From positions 1,674,001 to 1,738,000 of the forward strand of contig NZ_CP097128.1 of the NCBI RefSeq assembly GCF_023330685.1: a stretch of 64,000 bases of DNA, read 5' to 3'. Shown here in pieces: positions 53,963-62,663 of the stretch. Within the stretch, counting starts at the first letter, position 1. Each line of letters starts with the position of its first letter. The translations under genes and the position numbers were made by a program. The notes under the pieces are model-generated. The model saw only the letters and a program-made list of their open reading frames with translations. It made no database searches and was not told the origin of the DNA. This DNA is from Conexibacter sp. DBS9H8 (GTDB lineage Bacteria > Actinomycetota > Thermoleophilia > Solirubrobacterales > Solirubrobacteraceae).

Positions 53963-56203
53963 TCAGCGGCGGCGGGCGGCCGCCTTCGCATTCCCCGCGA
54001 GCGGGGCGTCCGCGCCGGTGTCGCCGGCGACGGCGCGCAGGTGCCGGAACGGGCGGCCGTCCCGGAGCTCGGCGATCACCCCCTCGAGCAGGCCCCCGTC
54101 GGGCAGCTCGCGGCCGTCGGTGACCGCGTCGACGATCTGGCGCTTGCGCTGGATCAGCCGGGCCATCGTCTCGTCGATCGTCTCGGCGGCGAGCAGGTAC
54201 CAGGCTGACACGCTGTCGCGCTGCCCGATCCGGTGGACGCGATCCTCGGCCTGGTCGTGGATCGCCGGAGTCCACTCGAGCTCGAGGAAGCAGACGTTCG
54301 AGGCGCGGGTGAGGGTGATCCCCTGCGCCGCCACGCGGGTCGCGCAGACGATCAACGGCGGGCCGTCCGGTGACTGGAAGGCCTCGATCGCCGCTTGGCG
54401 AGCCGCGACGCTGTCGCGAGCGAGCAGGTGCAGGGCATCCGGGAACCGGGTGAGGACCGCCTCCTGGATCTCGACATGGCGGGCGAACACGACGAGCGCC
54501 TCCCCGGATGCGAGGAAGTCGTGGATCCAGGCGACCGCGGCGGCGAGCTTGCCGCGGGCGGCGAGCCGCTGGAGGGCGGTGAGCTGGGCGAGCCGTTCGG
54601 CCCGCAGGGTCGCGGCGATCTTCGCGTCGAGCTGGGCGAGGTCGATCGGCTGGGTCTTCAGCCAGGCGATCACGTCCTCCTCGGCGAGCCGGTACTCGGC
54701 CGTGTTGGTGAGGCTGACGGGCACGACGTTCTGGCGTTTGGCCGGCAGCTGCGGAAGCACCTCGGACTTGAGCCGGCGGACAAAACAGGTGCGACGCAGA
54801 TGCCAGTGCAGGCGCTCCTCCGACAGCTCACCCTCGAACTGGCGGGAGAACGAGGCGCCGGAGCCGAACTGGCTGAGGCGGCCGATCACCCGCAGCTGGG
54901 CGATCAGCTCGTCGGCGTGGTTGAGCACCGGGGTGCCGGTGAGGGCGAGACGCAGCCCGTCGGCGGCGACCGCGTCGGCGAGCCGGCGCACCGACCGGGT
55001 CCGTTTGGCCTGCGGGTTCTTGCAGTAGTGGGACTCGTCGGCGACGACCGCGCGCAGGCCACGGCGGGCGAGGGTCTCCCGGTGGGCCTCGACGATCTCG
55101 TAGTTGAGGATCGTCAGGTCGGTCCGGGCGGGGGTGCCTGATCGGCCCTGGAGGACCTGGACGCTGCGGTGAGGCAGCCAGTGGGCGGCCTCGCGGGCCC
55201 AGGTGAGCTTCATCGAGGCCGGGCAGACGACGACGGCCGGGAAGGCGCCGTCGGCCTCGAGGGTGGCGAGCGCCTCCACCGTCTTGCCGAGCCCCTGCTC
55301 GTCGGCGAGGAAGGTCGCGCGCGCCTCCAGCGCGTAGCGCACGGCCGCCCACTGGAAGGGTTGTAGTTCGCCGCCGAGGCGGTCGGGCACACCCTCCACC
55401 GGGTCAGCCCGGGTCGCCCGGGAGCGGGCGACCGCCGAGCGGGCGGCGCGCTGCTGCGCGGCCAGGCCGGCGAGCGCCTCCGCGGCGGCGGGGGAGAGGG
55501 CGACGCCGTGGAGGGCGACGAAGGCGTCGAGCTGATCGGCGATCCACGGATCGAGCTTGAGCTCACCCGCGCGGGCGCCGGGCAGCTGCTCAAACGCGGT
55601 CGCCACCTCCGGATCCCAGAACACCTCGAGGGCAAAGCGCTCCCCGGCGACGCTGCGGGTGAGCACGAGCCGGGCGGGCGGCGGCGTCTCCCCGGCGCTG
55701 ACGGACTCGAGGCAGCGCAGCGCCCCGACGCTGAAGCGCGGTTCCCGCAGTTCCTGGAGGTGTACGGCCGCCTGGCTGGTCAGTGGGACCAGCCAGCGGG
55801 TCGGCGTGCCCTCGAGCGCGATCGCGTCGGCGAGCAGTTCGGAGGGCGGCTCGCCCGCGAGCGTGTCCAGGCGCCAGAAGCCGCGCCCGTCGTGACGGGC
55901 GCTGCGGACGTGCCCGACCCAGCGGCGCTGGGTGCCGGCGAACCACGCGTCGAACGCCGGTGAGCGGGTCAGCTCGGGGTAGGCGGTGAGGATCTCCCCG
56001 AGCCGGGCGGCGACCCAGTCGGTCGCGGGGGCGATCCACTCCCGGGCATCCCAGTCAAAGCGGCGGTCCGGCAGGGTGCGGACGGCGGCGACGAGGTGGC
56101 CGTCGTAGGGGAAGGCGAGCACCACCTCCTCGCTCCCGTCCGGCCGGGGTCGCAGGTGCACGTTGGGAAGATCCTCGACGGCGCGGAGCGACTCGCTGGG
56201 CAC
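53963..56203 (-). CDS. SNF2-family DEAD/DEAH-box helicase (SMARCAL1-like)
   Basis: A 746-residue protein. The N-terminal 250 residues resemble the HARP-containing region of SMARCAL1-type enzymes (LPDRRFDWDAREWIAP). The SNF2 core has Walker A DEQGLGKTVEALATL, Walker B in VVADESHYCKNPQAKR, LALTGTPVLNHADELI and the C-terminal VHRIGQRDSVSAWYLL. An FARH block near residue 570 precedes motif V. It probably remodels or anneals DNA at forks. The C-terminal tail is short and Ala/Arg-rich. Confidence 0.93.
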   Translation of the reverse strand: MPSESLRAVEDLPNVHLRPRPDGSEEVVLAFPYDGHLVAAVRTLPDRRFDWDAREWIAPATDWVAARLGEILTAYPELTRSPAFDAWFAGTQRRWVGHVRSARHDGRGFWRLDTLAGEPPSELLADAIALEGTPTRWLVPLTSQAAVHLQELREPRFSVGALRCLESVSAGETPPPARLVLTRSVAGERFALEVFWDPEVATAFEQLPGARAGELKLDPWIADQLDAFVALHGVALSPAAAEALAGLAAQQRAARSAVARSRATRADPVEGVPDRLGGELQPFQWAAVRYALEARATFLADEQGLGKTVEALATLEADGAFPAVVVCPASMKLTWAREAAHWLPHRSVQVLQGRSGTPARTDLTILNYEIVEAHRETLARRGLRAVVADESHYCKNPQAKRTRSVRRLADAVAADGLRLALTGTPVLNHADELIAQLRVIGRLSQFGSGASFSRQFEGELSEERLHWHLRRTCFVRRLKSEVLPQLPAKRQNVVPVSLTNTAEYRLAEEDVIAWLKTQPIDLAQLDAKIAATLRAERLAQLTALQRLAARGKLAAAVAWIHDFLASGEALVVFARHVEIQEAVLTRFPDALHLLARDSVAARQAAIEAFQSPDGPPLIVCATRVAAQGITLTRASNVCFLELEWTPAIHDQAEDRVHRIGQRDSVSAWYLLAAETIDETMARLIQRKRQIVDAVTDGRELPDGGLLEGVIAELRDGRPFRHLRAVAGDTGADAPLAGNAKAAARRR

Positions 56204-56288
56204 CGAGCTGACGTTAGCTGGCCCGACGGCACGTCCCTTGAGGAATTCTTATGTCCACGACTGGTCAGCGACAGGGTTTTCGGCGTTA

Positions 56289-57933
56289 GCCCTGATCCAC
56301 TGATTCTGTGGGGTGGTTCTGTCCGGGGTCGTGTGAAGAATGACCTCCTGAGCAGGTTAAAAGCGACCGATTCCGGCGGTCGCGGCCTGCGATCAGGAGG
56401 TCACCTTCATGGTGAACGATGCCACGACGGTCGGACTGGACGGCGTCCAGGTCGTTTTTGATGATGAGCGGGCGGTGTCTGACGCCGGGATCGCGCTGGT
56501 CAGCACGCTCACGCGGCGCCTTGGGGTCGAGTCACTCGCCGGCCGGCTGATCTCTCTGCGGTCTGACCGTCCGGGGGCGGCGAACGCGGGCCGCAAGGTC
56601 ATGGCGGTCCTGTTCGCGATGGTCCTCGGCGCGGACTGCATCGATGATTGTCAGGTGCTGCGGGCGGGCCGGACCGGACGGCTGCTCGGCGGGTGGATGC
56701 CGGCGCCCTCGACGCTGGGCACGTTCCTGCGCGCGTTCACCTTCGGGCATGTTCGCCAGCTCGACAAGCTGCTCGGCGACACGCTGGCGCGTGCGTGGCG
56801 GGCCGGCGCGGGCCCCGGCCACGCCCGGCTGGTGATCGACATCGACAGCTTCGTCGGGGAGGTGTGCGGCCCACTGAAACAGGGAGCGGGATACGGGTAC
56901 ACCAAGCTGTTTGGATATCACCCGCTGCTGGCGACCCGGGCCGATACCCGCGAGGCGCTGCACATCCGACTGCGCAAGGGATCAGCGAACACGCAAAAGG
57001 GTGTCAAACGGTTCTGTGAGGAACTGATCGCCCGCGTCGAACGCGCCGGTGCGACCGGGCAAAAGCTCGTGCGCGCAGACTCGGGGTTCTGGAACATGAA
57101 GGTGTTCGAGCTGCTGGAGGCCAAGGGCTGGCAGTACTCCATCGGGGTGCGCAACATCAAGGCTGTGACCACAGCGATCCATGGGATCGCAGATGGTGAC
57201 TGGCAGTCGATTGAGTACCCCGACGGCGGTGAAGCCCAGATCGCCGAGACTCTCTACAACAACCGGCGTCTCATCGTGCGCCGCACCCGCCTGACTGACC
57301 CTGAGCAGCTCATGCTCTGGCCGGACTGGCGACACTTCTGCTTCATCACCAACCGCACCGACGCGCTCGCCCTGGTCGAGGCCGAACACCGTGACCACGC
57401 CGTCGTGGAGCAGGTCATCGCCGACCTCAAAGACCAGGCTCTTCAGCACTTTCCCTCCGGTCACTTCTACGCGAACGCCGCCTGGACCGTGCTCGCCGCA
57501 CTCGCGCACAACCTGCTCAGATGGACCCAGATCATCGGGCTGCCCAACAGCACCATCCGCGCCGCCCGCACCCTGCGGCGCCGACTGATCCAGATCACCG
57601 GACGGCTGACCCGACACGCACGCGGCTGGACCCTGCACCTCCCCGCCCGCTGGCCCTGGCACGGCGACTACCTCGCCGCACTCGCACGGATACGCGCACT
57701 CCCAGCCGCCTGACCGGCCGACCGGCCGGTCCCGGCCTCACTGAACTCCCGCCGACCTTCCGCTCACCCCGGGCGCGATCACCGCCGCCCCAAACCGACC
57801 CCGAAAACCGCTTTGGACCCGATAGCCGAGAGACCTGGCACCCCGTTCAACCCCGCCAGCACCTCCCATCAAGCAAGAACCGGCCCAGCGACCGCAAAAA
57901 AGAACTCTGACCCAGCCCATCGGTGGATCAGGG
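56289..57933 (+). mobile_element. IS1380-family insertion sequence
   Basis: An element of about 1.65 kb with terminal repeats: CCCTGATCCACTGAT at 56290-56304 and, inverted at the right end, CCCTGATCCACCGAT (57919-57933 in reverse). GTTA flanks both ends (56285-56288 and 57934-57937), a plausible 4-bp target duplication. It lies between the SNF2 gene start and a small membrane protein gene. The transposase frame is intact, so it may still be active. Confidence 0.88.
56409..57713 (+). CDS. IS1380-family transposase
   Basis: A 434-residue DDE transposase. Diagnostic blocks are LVIDIDSFVGEVCGPLKQGA with the first catalytic Asp, GYGYTKLFGYHPLLAT, VRADSGFWNMKVFELL (second Asp), and DHAVVEQVIADLKDQALQHF (Glu region). 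The C-terminus is Arg-rich and helical. It has a good ribosome-binding site (AGGAGGT) upstream of the ATG. Between its end and the right repeat, 57714-57918 shows no further gene. Confidence 0.95.
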   Translation: MVNDATTVGLDGVQVVFDDERAVSDAGIALVSTLTRRLGVESLAGRLISLRSDRPGAANAGRKVMAVLFAMVLGADCIDDCQVLRAGRTGRLLGGWMPAPSTLGTFLRAFTFGHVRQLDKLLGDTLARAWRAGAGPGHARLVIDIDSFVGEVCGPLKQGAGYGYTKLFGYHPLLATRADTREALHIRLRKGSANTQKGVKRFCEELIARVERAGATGQKLVRADSGFWNMKVFELLEAKGWQYSIGVRNIKAVTTAIHGIADGDWQSIEYPDGGEAQIAETLYNNRRLIVRRTRLTDPEQLMLWPDWRHFCFITNRTDALALVEAEHRDHAVVEQVIADLKDQALQHFPSGHFYANAAWTVLAALAHNLLRWTQIIGLPNSTIRAARTLRRRLIQITGRLTRHARGWTLHLPARWPWHGDYLAALARIRALPAA

Positions 57934-57944
57934 GTTAATGGGGT

Positions 57945-58358
57945 ATGCGCTCTCCGGCCACCGTTCTCGTGCGTGGCTCCGTCCTGCTGATGATGCTCGC
58001 GCTGCCGCTCGGCGCGCTGCTCACCGGCGCGGCCGGTCTCGTCCCGTTCCTCGCGATGCCGCTCGTCGTGCTCGGGATGCCGCTGGTCGTGCGCGGACCC
58101 GAGGCCGACGGCGACGGGGGCGCCGAGGGCGACGGTGACGACGGCGACGGCGGCCCGGGCGGCAACATGCGGCCCGACCGCGGGCCGATGACGCCGAGCG
58201 GTCCGACGGGCACCCTGCCGCTCGAGCACAGCACCCCCGGTGGCTGGCGCCTGCGCAGCCCGGCGCCTCAGCGGGTGAGCGACCCCGGGCCCCGCCGGAC
58301 TCCGCACCGTCCCGCCCCGGCCACCCCGCGACGGGTGCCGGCCGGGCCGCACCGCTGA
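57945..58358 (+). CDS. Small membrane protein of unknown function
   Basis: A 137-residue product with one or two hydrophobic segments in the first 50 residues (VLLMMLALPLGALLTGAAG; FLAMPLVVLGMPLVV). An acidic Gly/Asp-rich linker and a basic Pro-rich tail follow. The ATG is 12 bp to the right of the IS1380-family end, so its original promoter may have been displaced. No family is recognised. Confidence 0.55.
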   Translation: MRSPATVLVRGSVLLMMLALPLGALLTGAAGLVPFLAMPLVVLGMPLVVRGPEADGDGGAEGDGDDGDGGPGGNMRPDRGPMTPSGPTGTLPLEHSTPGGWRLRSPAPQRVSDPGPRRTPHRPAPATPRRVPAGPHR

Positions 58359-58479
58359 GGGCCTGTCGGTCGCGGTCGGCCAGCGCCGGTGCCCGGATGT
58401 GCCCGGCCCCTACCGCCAGTCCCGCCAAAGTGGACGCGCCGACATGGTCCTGGGGGGCGGCCGGGACGAGAATCGCGCC

Positions 58480-58851
58480 ATGACGACCGCCCGCGCTCAG
58501 ACACCGTTCCGCGTCATCTCCGACGGCTGGAGGCACCTGCCGAAGATGACCGCTCACGCCGGTGACGGCTTCATCGCCGATGTGTACGAGAACCCGGACG
58601 GGTGTGTGATGTGCTCGGGTTTCTTCGAGCTGCACCACAGCGACGAGCCGCTGCTCTACGTGTACGAGTACGACGAGATGAAGGTCGTCCTGTCCGGTGA
58701 GCTGCTGCTGGAGAACCACGACACCGGCCAGCGGCTCGTCGCCCGTGAGCGGGATGCGATCTTCTTCCCGCGGGGGTCGCGGATCCACTTCAGCACCCCC
58801 GACCACGCGCTCGCCTTCTACGTCGGCGAGCGCGCCGCCGACCTGCTCTGA
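58480..58851 (+). CDS. Cupin-domain protein (EutQ-like)
   Basis: A 123-residue single-domain cupin. The two cupin motifs are recognisable: YVYEYDEMKVVLSGELLLEN and ERDAIFFPRGSRIHFSTPD, followed by ALAFYVGE. It is similar in layout to EutQ-type and DUF861 cupins found beside amine-degradation genes. The ATG at 58480 is chosen from homology; the frame is open further up. Its 3' end overlaps the convergent DUF3445 gene by 34 nt. Its role is unknown. Confidence 0.8.
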   Translation: MTTARAQTPFRVISDGWRHLPKMTAHAGDGFIADVYENPDGCVMCSGFFELHHSDEPLLYVYEYDEMKVVLSGELLLENHDTGQRLVARERDAIFFPRGSRIHFSTPDHALAFYVGERAADLL

Positions 58852-59852
58852 CGTTCGCGGCTCGCGGCGCCGGGACCGGGGTGCTCCAGCCACCCGAGCA
58901 CCGGCGCACGGAGGCCGGCGACCCCCTTGTAGTCGGCGATGTCGGCCGGCAGTTCGCGGAGCACCTCAGCGAACCGCCGCGCCCATTCGGGGACGGTCAT
59001 CAGCGCTTCGAGGGAGAGGAGGTGGGTGCGGATGAGAAACAGGATCGCCCCGGAGGTCGGGAGACGGATGAGATGCTGGACCTCCACGCGCAGCTGCAGC
59101 TGCCCGACGGCGGCCGGGTCCACGAGTGCGCGCTCACGCGCGGGACCCCACTCCGGGTAGGTCTCCGTCGACTGGTCGAGGCGCGGGTCGGCGGACATCG
59201 TCCAGTTCGTCCGCCGGTACGGGGCGTCGGGCTGGAGGCGCAGCAGGAACGCGTGGGCCCGGGGGATCACCCCCTCGACGTGGACGCGCGGGACCGGTCC
59301 GTGGATCTCGAGGAACGTCATGCCGATGTCGAAGGCGAGCGACCAGTCGGCGGCGAAGGTGACGAGGCCGGCCTCAGCCCACAGCTCGCCTTCGCGCTGC
59401 TCGAGCAGGACGATGTCCTCCTGGACCTGGGAGCCGGCGTAGGCAAGCGGGTCGGCGCCGAGGGAGTCCGCGTCGCCCCGGCGGAAGTGGCGCTCCTCAT
59501 CAAGGCGGCGGTTGCACCAGCGGTAGACCGCGCCGTCCCGGTGCAGGACCATCTCCTCCGGGTGCGCGGCCGCCAGCTCGCCGAGGCAGAGCAGGAGGGT
59601 GTCCCAGGCGGCGTCGGCCATGTGCGGGGCGCTCACCATCCGGCTCGGGTCGGCGGCGAGGATCTGTGCGCGGAGGGCGAGCTCGTCCCGGTAGCCGTCG
59701 TCGGCGTCGATCAGCCACCGGCCCCACTCGCCGGCGGCGGTTCGGACCGGCGTCCGGGCCGGTTCGACGTTGGTCGAGTAGCGGTAGTGGGCCTCCGGGA
59801 ACGGGAACGGGAACCGGGCGACCCGGTCTGGGATGACCGGCGGCGAGCTCAC
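58818..59852 (-). CDS. Haem-dependent oxidative N-demethylase alpha subunit-like protein (DUF3445)
   Basis: A 344-residue protein of the DUF3445 family: VARFPFPFPEAHYRYSTNVE at the start, LALRAQILAADPSRM, VQEDIVLLEQREG, and DWSLAFDIGMTFLEIHGPVP with RTNWTMSADPRL later. DUF3445 proteins are the haem subunit of dimethylamine monooxygenase/HODM-type enzymes. The GTG start at 59852 overlaps the reductase stop as GTGA. Together with the reductase and DmmA it should oxidatively demethylate a secondary or tertiary amine. Substrate not shown. Confidence 0.88.
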   Translation of the reverse strand: MSSPPVIPDRVARFPFPFPEAHYRYSTNVEPARTPVRTAAGEWGRWLIDADDGYRDELALRAQILAADPSRMVSAPHMADAAWDTLLLCLGELAAAHPEEMVLHRDGAVYRWCNRRLDEERHFRRGDADSLGADPLAYAGSQVQEDIVLLEQREGELWAEAGLVTFAADWSLAFDIGMTFLEIHGPVPRVHVEGVIPRAHAFLLRLQPDAPYRRTNWTMSADPRLDQSTETYPEWGPARERALVDPAAVGQLQLRVEVQHLIRLPTSGAILFLIRTHLLSLEALMTVPEWARRFAEVLRELPADIADYKGVAGLRAPVLGWLEHPGPGAASRERQSRSAARSPT

Positions 59853-60784
59853 AGAGCGAGCTCCAACTCGTCGTCGAGGCACCGTGACACGCAGGCCATC
59901 AGCGCGTCTCCGGACGCCCGCTCGGACTCGGTGAGGTAGAGGTCGCGGTGCTCGGGTCGGCCGGCGAGCACGCCGACCCGGCACTCGCCGCACACCCCCT
60001 GGCGGCAGCGGTGGGGCACGGCGATACCCGCAGTCTCGAGGGCCTCCAGCAGCGACACGCCGGCGGCGACGGCGACTCGACGCCGGGATCGCGCGAGCCG
60101 GACGCGGAACGGGCGGCCCGGGGCGAGGGCGACTCCGGTGAACGCCTCAGAGCGGATCCGCTCGGCCGGCCAGCCGAGGCGATCGGCGAGCGCTCGCACG
60201 GCGGCCATCATCTCGGCCGGCCCGCACAGGTAGGCGATGGTGCCGAGGGGCTGATCGGCGAGCCGTTCGGTGAGCCGCTGCAGGAGCGCGCCGCGGTCGG
60301 TCACCGTCGTCAGCCGGGAGCCGCACAGTCGCGTGAGCTCGTCCCGGTGTGCGGCGGGCCCGGGCCGGTGGGCGTCGATCACCTCGAAGGATCGGGAGCC
60401 GGTGACCGCTGCGCGGACGTGGGAGAGGATCGGGGTGACCCCGATGCCGCCCACGATGAACAGGTGGTGGGCGGCGGAGAGGACCGGGGCAAAGCCGCTC
60501 ACCGGACCCGACACCGACACCGTGTGGCCCACGCTGAGCTGATGCAGCCACGCCGAGCCGCCGCGGTCCCGGTGGCGCTGCACCGAGATCTCATACGCGC
60601 CCGGATCGACGTGAGGGCCCGTCAGGGAGTAGGCGTTGACCGACGCCGGGGTCTGGATGAGGATATGGCTGCCGGGGGTGAACGAGCCGAGCGGACGCCC
60701 GTCGGAGGGGCCCAGGCGCAGGTGGGCGACCGTGCCGGTTCGGCGGATCGTGGCGACGCAGAGCCGTTGTTCGGGAGTGCTCAT
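59849..60784 (-). CDS. Phthalate-dioxygenase-reductase-type flavin/[2Fe-2S] reductase (Dmm cluster)
   Basis: A 311-residue PDR-family reductase. The flavin domain has NAYSLTGPHVDPG, the NAD domain FIVGGIGVTPILSH and AYLCGPAEMMAAV, and the C-terminal plant-type ferredoxin domain the Cys pattern C-x4-C-x2-C (RCRQGVCGECRVGV) with a fourth Cys in LMACVSR. It overlaps dmmA by 4 nt and the haem subunit gene by 4 nt. It would pass electrons from NAD(P)H to the haem subunit. Confidence 0.93.
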   Translation of the reverse strand: MSTPEQRLCVATIRRTGTVAHLRLGPSDGRPLGSFTPGSHILIQTPASVNAYSLTGPHVDPGAYEISVQRHRDRGGSAWLHQLSVGHTVSVSGPVSGFAPVLSAAHHLFIVGGIGVTPILSHVRAAVTGSRSFEVIDAHRPGPAAHRDELTRLCGSRLTTVTDRGALLQRLTERLADQPLGTIAYLCGPAEMMAAVRALADRLGWPAERIRSEAFTGVALAPGRPFRVRLARSRRRVAVAAGVSLLEALETAGIAVPHRCRQGVCGECRVGVLAGRPEHRDLYLTESERASGDALMACVSRCLDDELELAL

Positions 60785-61335
60785 CCGCTTGCGCCTCTGT
60801 CGCCTGCGTCCGCTTGGACGTCGGCGAGAAAGCCGAGGTATGCGCCGTGGCGGCGCGAGAGGTGGTGGTAGACGACCAGCGTCCGCGCACAGCCGCCGCA
60901 GGCGAACGTGTCGGCGACCTGCACCCGGGCCACCGTGAAGGTGCGACAGTGAGGGCAGTACACCCGTTTGAGCGCGCGGTCGCTCACCCAGACGCGGAGC
61001 TCGGCGTCGATCGCCCCGGCCGCCCGGGCGGCCGCGATCGCGTCGAGGGCGACGAGCTCAGGGCCGGCGATCATCACCCGGACGCCGACACGGGCACGGG
61101 CGAGTGACGCGCCGAGCGCGGCGACGGCCACAGACCGCTCCGGCGCGGTGTGCCCGTCGACGTGGCTGAGCACCGGCCGCCCGGTCCGGGCGATCTGGGC
61201 CAGCCAGGCCCGGGCGACACGCACACCGTCGCGCCCTGAGCCGAGCACCTGGAAGCTCTGCCCCGCCGGGTCGATCTCACCGGGATCGGTCGGCCAGGCG
61301 GGAACGCTCGTGTGCTCCGGGCTGACGCCAACCAC
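60781..61335 (-). CDS. dmmA: Dimethylamine monooxygenase subunit DmmA-like protein
   Basis: A 184-residue protein of the DmmA family. The C-terminal third has a zinc-ribbon-like CPHC and CGGC pair and the conserved end YHHLSRRHGAYLGFLAD. The N-terminal part is a Rossmann-like region (LAQIARTGRPVLSHVDG; RVMIAGPELVALDA). It is the first gene of the operon dmmA-reductase-DUF3445. Its GTG start at 61335 is separated from the divergent FAD oxidase gene by 118 bp. Confidence 0.85.
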   Translation of the reverse strand: MVGVSPEHTSVPAWPTDPGEIDPAGQSFQVLGSGRDGVRVARAWLAQIARTGRPVLSHVDGHTAPERSVAVAALGASLARARVGVRVMIAGPELVALDAIAAARAAGAIDAELRVWVSDRALKRVYCPHCRTFTVARVQVADTFACGGCARTLVVYHHLSRRHGAYLGFLADVQADAGDRGASG

Positions 61336-61453
61336 GCGTCAAGAATGGCGCAGCGCGGACGCCGCCGCCATGTACTGCGATCCATAGTGGCCGGCGCAGG
61401 AGTGGGCGACGGACACCTGTTGAGGGTGCCCCCGGAGCCCGACAATCACCGGC

Positions 61454-62650
61454 GTGCCGGTTCCGACGCCCGACCGTCCGCCTCAGCGCCCCGCCCGTCC
61501 GCCCCACAGCCCCGACCTGCTCGTGATCGGCGGCGGGATCGTCGGCCTGTCGGTCGCGCTGTTCGCCGCCCGGGAGGGTCTGGCGGTCGCCCTGATCGAT
61601 CCGCGACCGTTCGGCTCGGCGTCGACGGCGCGCAGCGGCGCGCTCATCCGCACCCACTACGACAGCGAGGTCGAGGCGCGGCTCGCGCTCGCGGGCCTTA
61701 CCCTGTTTGAGAGCTTCTCCGAGCTGATCGGAGGCGAGAGTCCGTTCACGCCGACCGGGTTCGCCTACGTCCCAACCGTCGAGGAGGTCGTCGACGGCCG
61801 CTTCCGGGCGCGGGTGGCGATGCTGGCGGGCTGCGGGATCGACACCGAGATCCTCGACGCCGCCGGGCTGTCCGAGATCGACCTGAACCTCGACATCTCT
61901 GACGTCGGGGTGGTCGCCTACGAGCCCCGGTCGGGCTTTGCCGACCCCGCCCTGACGACCGCCGGGCTTGCTGCCGCCGCCCGACGGGCCGGCACGCAGC
62001 TGCGCCTCGGCGTCGCCGCGACAGGCCTGATCGAGTCCGGCGGCCGGGTGATCGGGGCCGACACGACCGCCGGGCCGGTATTCGCCGGCGCGGTCTGCGT
62101 CTGCGCCGGCGTCCGCTCGCGGGCACTGTGTGCCGGGGTCGGGCTCGACCTGCCGCTCACGCCGACGGTGATCGCGCTGCTGACGGTGCCCCGCGCCGTC
62201 CCCGGGCACCTCAGTGTGATCGACGCCGCCGGCGGCATCTACTTCCGTCCCGACCCGCCGCAGCAGACGATCGTCGGTCGGCGCGCCTTCGATGACGTCG
62301 TCCTCGACGCGCCCGACGACGAGCCCGAGCCGCCGGACTGGTCGTTTATGGACGCGGCCCTGCCCGCCCTGCAACGGCGGCTTCCCTCGGCCATCGGCGC
62401 ACCGGTGATCGCCCGCCGGGCCGGCCAGCTCGACATGACTCCGGACGGCCGTCCGCTCCTCGGTCCGACCGCGCTCCCGGGGCTGTGGCTCTCCTGCGGC
62501 TGGAGCGGAACGGGCTTCAAGACCGGACCCTCAGCGGGCCAGCAGCTCGCCCGCTGGCTCGTGACCGGCAGTGCCCCGGACCGGGATCTGGAGGCCTTCT
62601 GCATCGAGCGGGTGCCCGAGCCGGCGCGCGGTCCGCGTTCACCGCACTAA
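61454..62650 (+). CDS. FAD-dependent oxidoreductase (DAO family)
   Basis: A 398-residue amine-oxidase-like protein of the DAO (D-amino-acid/sarcosine/glycine oxidase) superfamily. The dinucleotide-binding LLVIGGGIVGLSVALFAARE is at about 21-42, and the C-terminal FAD block is in PDGRPLLGPTALPGLWLSCG, followed by WSGTGFKTGPSAGQQLARWL. Context with the demethylase cluster suggests a methylated or secondary amine as substrate, such as sarcosine; this is inference. GTG start. Confidence 0.85.
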   Translation: MPVPTPDRPPQRPARPPHSPDLLVIGGGIVGLSVALFAAREGLAVALIDPRPFGSASTARSGALIRTHYDSEVEARLALAGLTLFESFSELIGGESPFTPTGFAYVPTVEEVVDGRFRARVAMLAGCGIDTEILDAAGLSEIDLNLDISDVGVVAYEPRSGFADPALTTAGLAAAARRAGTQLRLGVAATGLIESGGRVIGADTTAGPVFAGAVCVCAGVRSRALCAGVGLDLPLTPTVIALLTVPRAVPGHLSVIDAAGGIYFRPDPPQQTIVGRRAFDDVVLDAPDDEPEPPDWSFMDAALPALQRRLPSAIGAPVIARRAGQLDMTPDGRPLLGPTALPGLWLSCGWSGTGFKTGPSAGQQLARWLVTGSAPDRDLEAFCIERVPEPARGPRSPH

Positions 62651-62663
62651 AAGCGACCCCGGC

